This document shows, in pieces, positions 25,935-33,521 of a stretch of 64,000 nt of DNA (the first letter of the stretch is position 1; every line of letters begins with the position of its first letter). Source of the stretch: Micromonospora mirobrigensis (GTDB taxonomy: Bacteria; Actinomycetota; Actinomycetes; Mycobacteriales; Micromonosporaceae); NCBI RefSeq assembly GCF_900091555.1, contig NZ_FMCX01000008.1, forward strand, positions 124,001 to 188,000. Reading direction: 5' to 3'. The notes beneath the pieces were generated by a model. The model did not search any database. It was not told the DNA's origin and saw only the letters and a program-made list of their open reading frames with translations. The position numbers were made by a program, and so were the translations under genes.

Positions 25935-26801
25935 GTGAGTCCGGACAGTTCCGATGCCGAGCGGGCCGAAGCCGGTCGCGCTGCCACCGATCCGCCCGCC
26001 GCGTCCACCGGGGCGGCGGAGGCGCCGCCGTGGTGGTGGCAACCGCCCGCCGCACCCGCCCCGGAGCCGGGCGCCCGTCGGCGGGCGGCCCTGGGCGGGC
26101 TGGCCGCGTTCGCGACGCTGACCGTGCTGGGCCTGCCGCTGGGGCTGCTCTGGGCGGCCCTGGCGCCGGACATCCCGGTGGTGAAGACCCCCGAGGGCGC
26201 GGTGTACGCCCAGCCCCAGCCGGAACAGCCGATCGCCGCCGACGGCTGGTTCAGCCTCCTCGGGCTGGGCTTCGGGGTGCTCGCCGGGGTGGCGCTCTGG
26301 ATCGTGCTGCGCCGCCGCCGGGGACCCGGGCCGCTGCTGGGCGGGACGGCCGGCGCGCTGGGGGCGGCGCTGGTCGCCTGGCAGGTGGGGCGCCGGATCG
26401 GCCTGTCGACGTACCAGCGGCTGCTGGAGACGGCGCCGCCGGGCCGGGCCTTCACCAAGCCGGCCGACCTGCGGGCCGGGGGCGTCGACTGGTTCCACGG
26501 CGTGCTGCCCTACCCGCACGGCAACGTGCTGCTGCCCGCCTTCGGGGTGGCCGTCACGTACACCCTGCTGGCCGGCTGGTCGCGCTGGCCGTCGTTGCGT
26601 CCGGAGCCGGAGCCGTTCGCCGCGCCGCCGTTCGGTCCGACGCCGTCCGGTGCGGTGCCGCTCGGTGCGCAGGCGTCCGGGCCGGGGCTGGCGGGAACCG
26701 GTCCGGGACCGGTCAGTTCGGGGCCGGCGGCGGGCTGGCCAGCTCCGCCAGCGGCACCGGAACCGCCCGCACCTGGCGCAGCAGGGCCGTCTCGCGGTTG
26801 A
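25935..26801 (+). CDS. Integral membrane protein, possibly DUF2567-like
   Basis: 288 aa. Pro/Ala-rich cytoplasmic start with WWWQPP near residue 33, then four hydrophobic segments (about 53-73, 108-126, 134-150 and 197-216). The segment between TM1 and TM2 contains VVKTPEGAVYAQPQPEQP, likely extracytoplasmic. The last 65 residues are Gly/Pro/Ala low complexity and overlap the convergent LON gene by 89 bases. No enzymatic motif; the DUF2567 assignment is from topology only. GTG start, 27 bases after the ATPase gene. Confidence 0.7.
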   Translation: MSPDSSDAERAEAGRAATDPPAASTGAAEAPPWWWQPPAAPAPEPGARRRAALGGLAAFATLTVLGLPLGLLWAALAPDIPVVKTPEGAVYAQPQPEQPIAADGWFSLLGLGFGVLAGVALWIVLRRRRGPGPLLGGTAGALGAALVAWQVGRRIGLSTYQRLLETAPPGRAFTKPADLRAGGVDWFHGVLPYPHGNVLLPAFGVAVTYTLLAGWSRWPSLRPEPEPFAAPPFGPTPSGAVPLGAQASGPGLAGTGPGPVSSGPAAGWPAPPAAPEPPAPGAAGPSRG

Positions 26802-27393
26802 GCAGCCGCAGCTCGGCGCGGAGCCGGGCGGCGGTGTCGTCGACGGCCAGCAGCCGCTGCCGGTCGTCCACGGTCAGTGCGGCGGTGGCGGCGACCAGGT
26901 GCGACAGCACCGTCGGATCCTCCGGCAGCTGCTCGGAGATCTCCTCCGGATCGGGCCGGATCAGGCCCAGGTACTGCCGGAACACCGAGATCACCCGGGC
27001 GGCCAGCAGGTCGGCGGCCTCGTCCGGGCCGGCCGGCTCGGGCAGCCAGTCCACCGCGGCGGTCAGGTACGGCGCGGAGTCCCGGTCGACGTCGCCGATC
27101 CGGAACCGGCGCCGCCCGACCGTGACGATGTCGAACCCGCCGTCGGCCAGCTCGGTGACCTGACGCAGCTCGGCGGTGCAGCCCACCTCGTGCAGGGTGA
27201 CCTCCCCGCCGCCCGGGGCGACCTCCCAGCCGGCCCGGATGGCCACCACGCCGAACTCCCGGGGGGTGCCGTCGGGGAGCGCCATCAGGTGCCGCACCAG
27301 CGCCCGGTACCGCTCCTCGAATATGTGCAGCGGCAGCACCAGGCCGGGAAAGAGCACCGTTGCGAGCGGGAACACCGGCAGCCGCGCAGTCAC
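26713..27393 (-). CDS. LON substrate-binding (PUA-like) domain protein
   Basis: 226-aa protein made of the Lon N-terminal domain alone. It begins RLPVFPLATVLFPG with LHIFEERYRALV, followed by FGVVAIR and VGCTAELRQV, and an alpha-helical half. There is no ATPase or protease domain, so it is not Lon protease; stand-alone forms are probably protein-binding adaptors of unknown partner. GTG start with a -10 TACGCT 7 nt upstream and no Shine-Dalgarno. Divergent from hisD; its 3' end overlaps the convergent membrane gene. Confidence 0.88.
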   Translation of the reverse strand: MTARLPVFPLATVLFPGLVLPLHIFEERYRALVRHLMALPDGTPREFGVVAIRAGWEVAPGGGEVTLHEVGCTAELRQVTELADGGFDIVTVGRRRFRIGDVDRDSAPYLTAAVDWLPEPAGPDEAADLLAARVISVFRQYLGLIRPDPEEISEQLPEDPTVLSHLVAATAALTVDDRQRLLAVDDTAARLRAELRLLNRETALLRQVRAVPVPLAELASPPPAPN

Positions 27394-27400
27394 GCGTCCG

Positions 27401-27406
27401 AGCGTA
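27401..27406 (-). promoter_or_regulatory. -10 box of a leaderless promoter for the LON-domain gene
   Basis: On the minus strand TACGCT is followed by 7 nt and then the GTG start at 27393, with no ribosome binding site. It forms a divergent pair with the hisD promoter inside a 106-bp gap. Confidence 0.6.
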
Positions 27407-27486
27407 GCCCGCCGTGTCCCGGACGGCGTGTCCCGGCTCACCGTCCCGTGGTCCGGGCGGCGCGGGCCGCCCGCGGTGCCGCCGCC

Positions 27487-27492
27487 TAGACT
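27487..27492 (+). promoter_or_regulatory. -10 box of a leaderless hisD promoter
   Basis: TAGACT lies 7 nt before GTG 27500, which has no ribosome binding site. This would be the head promoter of the his operon, hisD through ridA. No His-rich leader peptide or T-box-like structure can precede a leaderless start, so control must be by initiation. Confidence 0.65.
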
Positions 27493-27499
27493 CGCAAGG

Positions 27500-28822
27500 G
27501 TGTTGAATCGGATCGACCTGCGCGGCGGGGTCCGTGACCCGCGCCGCCTGCTGCCCCGTGCCCAGCTCGACGTCTCCGTGGCCGTCGAACGGATCCGCCC
27601 CCTCGTGGAGGCGGTCCGCGAGCATGGGTACCCGGCGATCCGGGAGGCCAGCGAGCGCTTCGACGGGATCTCCCCGGAGGTGCTGCGGGTGCCGACGGAG
27701 GCGATCCGCCAGGCCGAGGGGACGCTGGACCCGCAGGTCCGCGCCGCGCTGCTGGAGTCGATCACCCGGGCCCGCAGGGTCCACGCCGACCAGCGCCGCA
27801 CCGACCACGTCACCGCGGTGGTGCCCGGGGGCACGGTGACCGAACGCTGGCTCCCCGTCGACCGGGTCGGCCTCTACGTCCCCGGCGGCCTGGCCATGTA
27901 CCCGTCGACCGTGGTGATGAACGTGGTCCCCGCCCAGGCGGCCGGGGTCCGCTCGCTGGTGGTGGTCAGCCCGCCGCAGAAGGAGAACGGCGGCCTGCCC
28001 GACCAGCGGGTCCTCGCGGCCTGCGCGCTGCTCGGCGTCGACGAGGTGTACGCCGTCGGCGGCGCCCAGGCCGTCGCCATGCTGGCGTACGGGTCGACCG
28101 TCGACCCGGCCGGCGAGCAGCACTGCGACCCGGTCGACATGATCACCGGGCCGGGCAACATCTGGGTGACCGCCGCCAAGCGGCTGCTGCGCGGCGTGGT
28201 CGGCATCGACGCCGAGGCCGGCCCCACCGAGATCGCCATCCTGGCCGACGACACCGCCGACCCGGCGCACGTCGCCGCCGACCTGATCAGCCAGGCCGAG
28301 CACGACCCGCTCGCCGCGAGCGTCCTGGTCACGCCGTCGACGGCGCTGGCCGACGCGGTCGACGCCGAGCTGGCCCGGCAGGTGCCGGCGGCCAAGCACA
28401 CCGAGCGGATCACCACCGCGCTGCGTGGCGAGCAGAGCGGCGTCGTGCTGGTCGACGACCTCGAGGCCGGCCTGCGGGTGGTCGACGCGTACGCGGCCGA
28501 GCACCTGGAGATCCAGACCGTGGACGCCCGCGAGTGGGCGCTGCGGGTCCGCAACGCCGGGGCGATCTTCGTCGGCGCCTGGTCGCCGGTCTCGCTGGGC
28601 GACTACTGCGCCGGCTCCAACCACGTGCTGCCCACCGGCGGCTGCGCCCGGCACTCCTCCGGGCTGTCCGTGCAGTCCTTCCTGCGCGGCGTGCACCTGG
28701 TGGAGTACACCCAGGAGGCGCTGCGGGACGTCGCCGGGCACGTGGTGACCCTGGCCACCGTGGAGGACCTGCCCGCGCACGGCCAGGCGGTCAGCGTCCG
28801 GTTCCCGGGGGAGACCCCGTGA
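27500..28822 (+). CDS. hisD: Histidinol dehydrogenase HisD
   Basis: Zn- and NAD-dependent enzyme for the last two steps of histidine synthesis. 440 aa, with GPGNIWVTAAKRLL, DAEAGPTEIAILADD and the SVQSFLRGVH segment typical of HisD. The frame is open upstream; GTG 27500 is chosen because the conserved start (LNRIDLRG) follows it and a -10 box precedes it at leaderless spacing. The stop overlaps the hisC GTG. Confidence 0.96.
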   Translation: MLNRIDLRGGVRDPRRLLPRAQLDVSVAVERIRPLVEAVREHGYPAIREASERFDGISPEVLRVPTEAIRQAEGTLDPQVRAALLESITRARRVHADQRRTDHVTAVVPGGTVTERWLPVDRVGLYVPGGLAMYPSTVVMNVVPAQAAGVRSLVVVSPPQKENGGLPDQRVLAACALLGVDEVYAVGGAQAVAMLAYGSTVDPAGEQHCDPVDMITGPGNIWVTAAKRLLRGVVGIDAEAGPTEIAILADDTADPAHVAADLISQAEHDPLAASVLVTPSTALADAVDAELARQVPAAKHTERITTALRGEQSGVVLVDDLEAGLRVVDAYAAEHLEIQTVDAREWALRVRNAGAIFVGAWSPVSLGDYCAGSNHVLPTGGCARHSSGLSVQSFLRGVHLVEYTQEALRDVAGHVVTLATVEDLPAHGQAVSVRFPGETP

Positions 28823-29889
28823 CGACGTTGGACGACCTGCCCATCCGGGACGACCTGCGGGGGCTGTCGCCGTACGGGGCGCCGCAGCTGGACGTGCCGG
28901 TACGGCTGAACACCAACGAGAACTCCTACCCGGTGCCCGAGCCGGTGGTGGACGCGATCGGCAAGGCCCTCGCGGCGGAGCTGCGCGACCTCAACCGCTA
29001 CCCGGACCGGGACGCCGTGGCGCTCCGCGCCGACCTGGCCGCCTACCTGGGGCACGGGCTCACCGTCGAGCAGGTGTGGGCGGCCAACGGCTCCAACGAG
29101 ATCCAGCAGCAGCTGCTCCAGGCGTTCGGTGGTCCGGGGCGCAGCGCGCTGGGCTTCGTGCCCGCGTACTCGATGCACCCGCTGCTGGCGCTCGGCACCG
29201 GCACCCGGTGGATCCCCGCCGCGCGCGGCGTCGACTTCGGGTTGACCGCCGACGAGGCGGTCGCCCAGGTCCGCGAGCACGCCCCCGACGTGGTCTTCCT
29301 CTGCTCGCCCAACAACCCCACCGGCACGGCGCTCGACCCGGCCGTGGTCGCCGCCGTGCTGGACGCGGCGCCCGGCATGGTGGTGGTCGACGAGGCGTAC
29401 GCCGAGTTCGCCCGCCCCGGCACGGTCAGCGCGCTGGCGGTGCTACCCGGCCACCCGCGGCTGGTGGTGACCCGGACGATGAGCAAGGCGTTCGGCTTCG
29501 CCGGTGGCCGGCTCGGCTACCTGGCCGCCGACCCGGCGGTGGTGGCGGCGGTGCAGCTGGTCCGGCTGCCGTACCACCTCTCCGCCCTCACCCAGGCCGC
29601 CGCCCGCGCGGCGCTGGCCCACCGTGACGCCCTGCTCGGCACGGTCACCGCGATCATGGCGCAGCGCGACCGGATCGTCGCCGAGCTGCGCGCCCGGGGC
29701 CACCGGGTCGCCGACAGCGACGCCAACTTCGTCCTCTTCGCGGTCGACGGCGAGCAGACCGCCGCCTGGCGCGCCCTGCTGGAGCAGGGGGTACTGGTCC
29801 GCGACGTCGGGCTTCCCGGCTGGCTGCGGGTCACCGCCGGCACCCCCGCCGAGACCGACGCCTTCCTTTCAGCGATGGAGCGAATCTGA
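28819..29889 (+). CDS. hisC: Histidinol-phosphate aminotransferase HisC
   Basis: PLP-dependent class I/II aminotransferase. 356 aa with RLNTNENSYPVPE at the start, AANGSNEIQQQLLQAF, CSPNNPTGTAL, the DEAYAEF segment and TRTMSKAFGFAGGRLGY, whose Lys forms the internal aldimine. GTGA overlap with hisD and TGATG overlap with hisB show a translationally coupled operon. Confidence 0.96.
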   Translation: MTTLDDLPIRDDLRGLSPYGAPQLDVPVRLNTNENSYPVPEPVVDAIGKALAAELRDLNRYPDRDAVALRADLAAYLGHGLTVEQVWAANGSNEIQQQLLQAFGGPGRSALGFVPAYSMHPLLALGTGTRWIPAARGVDFGLTADEAVAQVREHAPDVVFLCSPNNPTGTALDPAVVAAVLDAAPGMVVVDEAYAEFARPGTVSALAVLPGHPRLVVTRTMSKAFGFAGGRLGYLAADPAVVAAVQLVRLPYHLSALTQAAARAALAHRDALLGTVTAIMAQRDRIVAELRARGHRVADSDANFVLFAVDGEQTAAWRALLEQGVLVRDVGLPGWLRVTAGTPAETDAFLSAMERI

Positions 29890-30500
29890 TGAGCCGGACC
29901 GCCCGGGTGGAGCGGATCACCAAGGAGACCGAGGTCCTGGTCGAGATCGACCTCGACGGCACCGGCCAGGCCGAGATCAGCACCGGGGTCGGCTTCTACG
30001 ACCACATGCTGAACCAGATCGCCCGGCACGGCGGCTTCGACCTGACCGTCCGCACGGTGGGTGACCTGGAGATCGACGCCCACCACACGATGGAGGACAC
30101 CGCGCTCGCGCTGGGCGCCGCGTTCGACCAGGCGCTGGGGGACAAGGCCGGCATCCGGCGGTACGGCTCGGCCACCGTCCCGATGGACGAGGTGCTGGTC
30201 CGGGCGGCCGTCGACCTCTCCGGCCGGCCGTACGTGGTGCACGACGAGCCCGTCCTCGCGCCGTACATCGGGCCGGTCTACCCGACCAGCATGACCCGGC
30301 ACATCTGGGAGTCCTTCGGCCAGTCGGCCCGGATCACCCTGCACGTCGACGTGCTGCGGGCGGCCCGCCCGGGCGGTCACCCGGACGCCCACCACGTGGT
30401 GGAGGCCCAGTTCAAGGCGGTCTCCCGGGCGTTGCGCGAGGCCACCGCGATCGACCCGCGCAACGCGGGAATCGTGCCCAGCACCAAGGGGGCACTCTGA
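29889..30500 (+). CDS. hisB: Imidazoleglycerol-phosphate dehydratase HisB
   Basis: 203-aa monofunctional IGPD. No HisB-N phosphatase domain is fused. The Mn-binding histidine motifs are present: FYDHMLNQIARHGG, DAHHTMEDTALALG, TRHIWESF and DAHHVVEAQFKA. It dehydrates imidazole glycerol phosphate to imidazole acetol phosphate. Its TGA overlaps the ATG of a small membrane-protein gene. Confidence 0.96.
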   Translation: MSRTARVERITKETEVLVEIDLDGTGQAEISTGVGFYDHMLNQIARHGGFDLTVRTVGDLEIDAHHTMEDTALALGAAFDQALGDKAGIRRYGSATVPMDEVLVRAAVDLSGRPYVVHDEPVLAPYIGPVYPTSMTRHIWESFGQSARITLHVDVLRAARPGGHPDAHHVVEAQFKAVSRALREATAIDPRNAGIVPSTKGAL

Positions 30501-30670
30501 TGGGTGCGGTGCTGCCGACCCTGCTGCTGATCCTGGCCGGGCTGCTGGTCGGCGGGGCCTGGTCGCTCTACCGGCAGGGCGCGTCGCGCGGCGCGGTGCT
30601 GGTCACCGGGCTGCTCGCCGTGCTGGCCACCGCCGGCGGGCTGCTCTGGCTGCTGCCCGGGGAGGGCTGA
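30500..30670 (+). CDS. 56-aa two-TM membrane protein within the his operon
   Basis: Short ORF between hisB and hisH. The ATG overlaps the hisB stop and the TGA overlaps the hisH ATG, exactly filling the gap. The protein is almost entirely two hydrophobic helices (about residues 2-21 and 33-53) around a short basic loop with YRQGASRG. Exact fit, codon use like its neighbours and overlapping starts on both sides argue that it is a real gene. Function unknown. Confidence 0.75.
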   Translation: MGAVLPTLLLILAGLLVGGAWSLYRQGASRGAVLVTGLLAVLATAGGLLWLLPGEG

Positions 30671-31323
30671 TGAGCGAGCTGACCACGGCGCCCGACGGCG
30701 TGGGCCGGCGGATCGTGGTGCTCGACTACGGGTCGGGCAACCTGCGCTCGGCCGAGCGGGCGCTGGAGCACGCCGGTGCGGACGTCACCGTCACCGACGA
30801 CCTGGCCGCCGCGGCCGAGGCCGAGGGTCTGGTGGTGCCGGGCGTGGGCGCCTTCGCGGCCTGCATGGCCGGCATCGAGGCGCTCGGCGCCGGGCCGGTG
30901 ATCGCCGAGCGGGTGGCGGCGGGCCGGCCGGTGCTCGGCATCTGCGTGGGCATGCAGGTGCTCTTCGAGCACGGTGACGAGCACGGCGTGGTGACCAAGG
31001 GGCTCGGGCTGCTGCCCGGCGGGGTGACGAAGCTGCCGGCGCGGCGGCTGCCGCACATGGGCTGGAACACCGTGCAGGCGCCGGCGGGTTCGGTGCTCTT
31101 CGCCGGCCTGCCGGCCGACGCCCGGTTCTACTTCGTGCACTCCTACGGGGTCACCGACACCGCCGCTCTGGCCGCCTCGGGGGCCCGGGTGACCACCGCC
31201 GAGCACGGCGCCGATTTCGTCGCGGCGGTGGAGCGGGGGTCGCTCTCGGCCGCCCAGTTCCACCCGGAGAAGTCCGCCGGCACCGGCGCCACCCTGCTGC
31301 GCAACTGGCTCGCCAGCCTGTGA
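30670..31323 (+). CDS. hisH: Imidazole glycerol phosphate synthase, glutaminase subunit HisH
   Basis: Class I glutamine amidotransferase supplying ammonia to HisF. 217 aa with the nucleophile motif GICVGMQVLF, YFVHSYGVTD and the C-terminal catalytic pair in QFHPEKSAGTGA. Its HisF partner is encoded 3.7 kb downstream, after the ohr module. The stop overlaps a GTG that opens a 5-codon remnant (GTG AGC GCG GTC CGG TGA) leading to the next gene. Confidence 0.96.
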   Translation: MSELTTAPDGVGRRIVVLDYGSGNLRSAERALEHAGADVTVTDDLAAAAEAEGLVVPGVGAFAACMAGIEALGAGPVIAERVAAGRPVLGICVGMQVLFEHGDEHGVVTKGLGLLPGGVTKLPARRLPHMGWNTVQAPAGSVLFAGLPADARFYFVHSYGVTDTAALAASGARVTTAEHGADFVAAVERGSLSAAQFHPEKSAGTGATLLRNWLASL

Positions 31324-31333
31324 GCGCGGTCCG

Positions 31334-31654
31334 GTGAGCAAGGAACGGGCCCGGCGTCGGGAGGCGCGCGAGGCCCAGCTGGAGCGGGACCGGGCGGTAC
31401 GTCGTCGCCAGGTGGCCCGCCGGGCGCGCCGCCGGGCGGTGGTGCGCCGGCTGACCCCGCGGGTCCGGCTGGGCCGGTCCGGTCGGCTGGCCCGGCACAC
31501 CCGGGCCGAGCGGGCCGCGATCGGGCTGCTGACCGCGGTGGCGTTGATCGCCATCTGGGCCCTGGTCGACGACCTGGCGCTGCGGGTGGCGCTGGTCGTG
31601 CTGTTGCTGCTGGTCCTGCCGGCGATCGTGGTGATCGCCCTGGACCGTCGTTGA
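31334..31654 (+). CDS. 106-aa membrane protein within the his operon
   Basis: Unrecognised. The first ~58 residues are extremely Arg-rich (KERARRREAREAQLERDR ...). They are followed by two hydrophobic segments (about 62-79 and 84-102) and a basic end. Likely a small inner-membrane protein with a cytoplasmic basic domain. GTG start overlaps the preceding TGA. Position between hisH and priA suggests cotranscription, not necessarily a role in histidine synthesis. Confidence 0.7.
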   Translation: MSKERARRREAREAQLERDRAVRRRQVARRARRRAVVRRLTPRVRLGRSGRLARHTRAERAAIGLLTAVALIAIWALVDDLALRVALVVLLLLVLPAIVVIALDRR

Positions 31655-31675
31655 ATGAAGCGAGGAGATGGACCG

Positions 31676-32404
31676 TTGAGCCTCACCCTGTTGCCCGCCG
31701 TGGACGTCGCCGACGGCCAGGCCGTCCGGCTCGTGCAGGGCGCCGCCGGTAGCGAGACCGCGTACGGCGACCCGTTGGAGGCCGCCCTGGCGTGGCAGCG
31801 CGACGGCGCGGAGTGGATCCACCTGGTCGACCTGGACGCGGCGTTCGGCCGGGGTTCCAACGCGGAGCTGCTGGCCGAGGTGGTCGGGAAGCTGGACGTC
31901 AGGGTGGAGCTCTCCGGCGGCATCCGGGACGACGCCTCGCTGCGCGCCGCGCTGGGCACCGGGGCGGCCCGGGTGAACATCGGCACCGCGGCGCTGGAGG
32001 ACCCGCAGTGGTGCGACCGGATCTGCGGCGAGTACGGCGACCGGGTGGCGATCGGGCTGGACGTGCGGGGTCGTACCCTCTCGGCGCGTGGCTGGACCCG
32101 TGACGGCGGTGACCTGTGGGAGGTGCTGGCGCGGCTGGACGCGGCCGGCGCGTCCCGGTACGTGGTGACCGACATCACCAAGGACGGCACGATGCGCGGG
32201 CCGAACCTGGACCTGCTCCGCGAGGTCTGCTCCCGGACGCAGGCGCCGGTGATCGCCTCCGGTGGCGTGTCGACCCTGGACGACCTGCGCGCCCTGGCCA
32301 CCCTGGAGCCGGTGGGCGTGGAGGGTGTGATCGCCGGAAAGGCGCTCTACGCGGGCGCCTTCACCGTGGCCGAGGCGCTGGAGACCCTGCGGACCGCCGG
32401 GTGA
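31676..32404 (+). CDS. priA: Bifunctional isomerase PriA (HisA/TrpF)
   Basis: 242-aa TIM barrel catalysing the ProFAR isomerisation of histidine synthesis. In actinobacteria this protein usually also performs the PRA isomerase step of tryptophan synthesis. No trpF occurs near the trp genes here, consistent with that dual role. Motifs: LLPAVDVADGQAVRLVQG, VELSGGIRDD, IGLDVRG and ITKDGTMRGPN. TTG 31676 is chosen: AGCGAGGAG precedes it by about 8 nt and homology starts there, whereas the in-frame ATG 31655 has no ribosome binding site. Confidence 0.93.
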   Translation: MSLTLLPAVDVADGQAVRLVQGAAGSETAYGDPLEAALAWQRDGAEWIHLVDLDAAFGRGSNAELLAEVVGKLDVRVELSGGIRDDASLRAALGTGAARVNIGTAALEDPQWCDRICGEYGDRVAIGLDVRGRTLSARGWTRDGGDLWEVLARLDAAGASRYVVTDITKDGTMRGPNLDLLREVCSRTQAPVIASGGVSTLDDLRALATLEPVGVEGVIAGKALYAGAFTVAEALETLRTAG

Positions 32405-32826
32405 GCGCGGCGGTCGCCGAGCCCGACCCGTCGGCCACCACGGTCACCCGGCTGGGCTCGGGTGGGCCGTGGGAGGCCGTGTACGGCTACTCCCGGGTGG
32501 TCCGGGCCGGCGACCGGGCGGTGACGGCCGGTTGCACGTCGACGGTCGACGGTCAGGTGGTGCACGTCGGTGACGCGGCGGCGCAGACCGCCCAGGCGAT
32601 CCGGATCGGCCTGGCGGCGCTGGCCGAGGTGGGCGCGGAGCCGACCGACGTGGTCCGCACCCGGTTGTACGTGACGGACCGGCTCTACGCCGACGAGGTG
32701 GGTCGGGCGCACAACGCCGTCTTCGGTGCGGTCCGTCCCGCCGCGACCATGGTGGTGGTGGCCGGGCTGGTCGACCCGGAACTCCTGGTCGAGGTGGAGC
32801 TGGAGGCCTACCTCCCGGCCCGCTGA
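32401..32826 (+). CDS. RidA/YjgF-family protein
   Basis: 141-aa RidA-fold protein. These enzymes hydrolyse reactive enamine/imine intermediates released by PLP enzymes. Family residues include YGYSRVVRAGDRAVTAG, the VVRTRLYVTD segment with its conserved Arg, and ELLVEVELEAYL with the active-site Glu. GTGA overlap with priA. Last gene of the his operon head segment; a 210-bp regulatory gap follows. Confidence 0.88.
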   Translation: MSAAVAEPDPSATTVTRLGSGGPWEAVYGYSRVVRAGDRAVTAGCTSTVDGQVVHVGDAAAQTAQAIRIGLAALAEVGAEPTDVVRTRLYVTDRLYADEVGRAHNAVFGAVRPAATMVVVAGLVDPELLVEVELEAYLPAR

Positions 32827-32884
32827 CCAGCCGGCGACCGGTCCCGGACCGGGCGTGGCCCGCGTCGCGGGCGCGAATGTCATC

Positions 32885-32936
32885 ACGAGCGCGATACCTC
32901 GGAGTCATGTTGATACCTCTGAGGTATCGCGCTCGT
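32885..32936. promoter_or_regulatory. 16-bp perfect inverted repeat with nested GATACCTC operators
   Basis: Arms ACGAGCGCGATACCTC (32885-32900) and GAGGTATCGCGCTCGT (32921-32936) are exact reverse complements around a 20-nt loop. The loop itself holds a second GATACCTC (32912-32919). This makes a tight 17-bp palindrome, GATACCTC-T-GAGGTATC, at 32912-32928 and a weaker copy 19 bp upstream. It lies between ridA and ohrR. It could be a terminator, a two-site operator, or both. Confidence 0.6.
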
Positions 32937-32992
32937 TCTCCTCGTCGCGCAGCCGGCGCGGGACCCGGGATGGAGCGGGTCACACCTTCCGG

Positions 32993-33029
32993 CAATTGAG
33001 TTGCGCGCAATCCAATTGCGGGCTACGGT
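32993..33029 (+). promoter_or_regulatory. ohrR promoter and probable OhrR operator
   Basis: The perfect palindrome TTGCGCGCAA (33001-33010) is flanked symmetrically, 2 bp away on each side, by the palindrome CAATTG (32993-32998 and 33013-33018). Its left half TTGCGC is also the -35, set 17 nt from a -10 TACGGT (33024-33029). That -10 is 7 nt before the ATG. A bound dimer would cover the -35, fitting autorepression by the MarR-type regulator encoded next. Confidence 0.7.
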
Positions 33030-33036
33030 TTCCCCC

Positions 33037-33516
33037 ATGACCGATGATCTGGTGCTGCGGAGGCAGGTGTGCTTCGCGCTCTACGCCGCGTCGCGCGCCC
33101 TGACCGACGTGTACCGCCCGATCCTCGACGAGCACGGGCTCACCTACCCGCAGTACCTGGTCCTCCTCGCCCTCTGGGAGCGCGCCGAGCGCGCCGAGGG
33201 GAGCGCGGGGGCCCAGGGGAGCGAGCCGCCCAGCGTCTCCGAGCTCGGCGCGGCCCTGCGGCTGGACTCCGGCACGCTCTCCCCGCTGCTCAAGCGGCTG
33301 GAGACGGCGGGCCTGGTGGTCCGGTCCCGCTCCGCCCGCGACGAGCGGCGGGTGGAGGTCGGGCTCACCGGCGCCGGCCGCGCCCTGCGGGAGCGGATGG
33401 GCGACGTGCCGCTGCGGGTGGCCCGCGCCACCGGCCTCACCGAGACCGAACTGGTCGACCTGCGGGACACCCTCACCCGGGTCACCGACACGATCCACCG
33501 ACAGAAGGAGCAGTGA
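33037..33516 (+). CDS. ohrR: Organic-peroxide sensing MarR-family repressor OhrR
   Basis: 159-aa winged-helix MarR protein of the OhrR group. The reactive Cys12 lies in RRQVCFALYAASRALT, followed by YPQYLVLLALWE. The DNA-binding domain has SVSELGAALRLDSGTLSPLL and the wing RSRSARDERRVEV. In this family, oxidation of that Cys by organic hydroperoxide releases DNA. The start is leaderless with an operator on the -35. Five bases before ohr, so both are expected to be induced together. Confidence 0.93.
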   Translation: MTDDLVLRRQVCFALYAASRALTDVYRPILDEHGLTYPQYLVLLALWERAERAEGSAGAQGSEPPSVSELGAALRLDSGTLSPLLKRLETAGLVVRSRSARDERRVEVGLTGAGRALRERMGDVPLRVARATGLTETELVDLRDTLTRVTDTIHRQKEQ

Positions 33517-33521
33517 TCATC

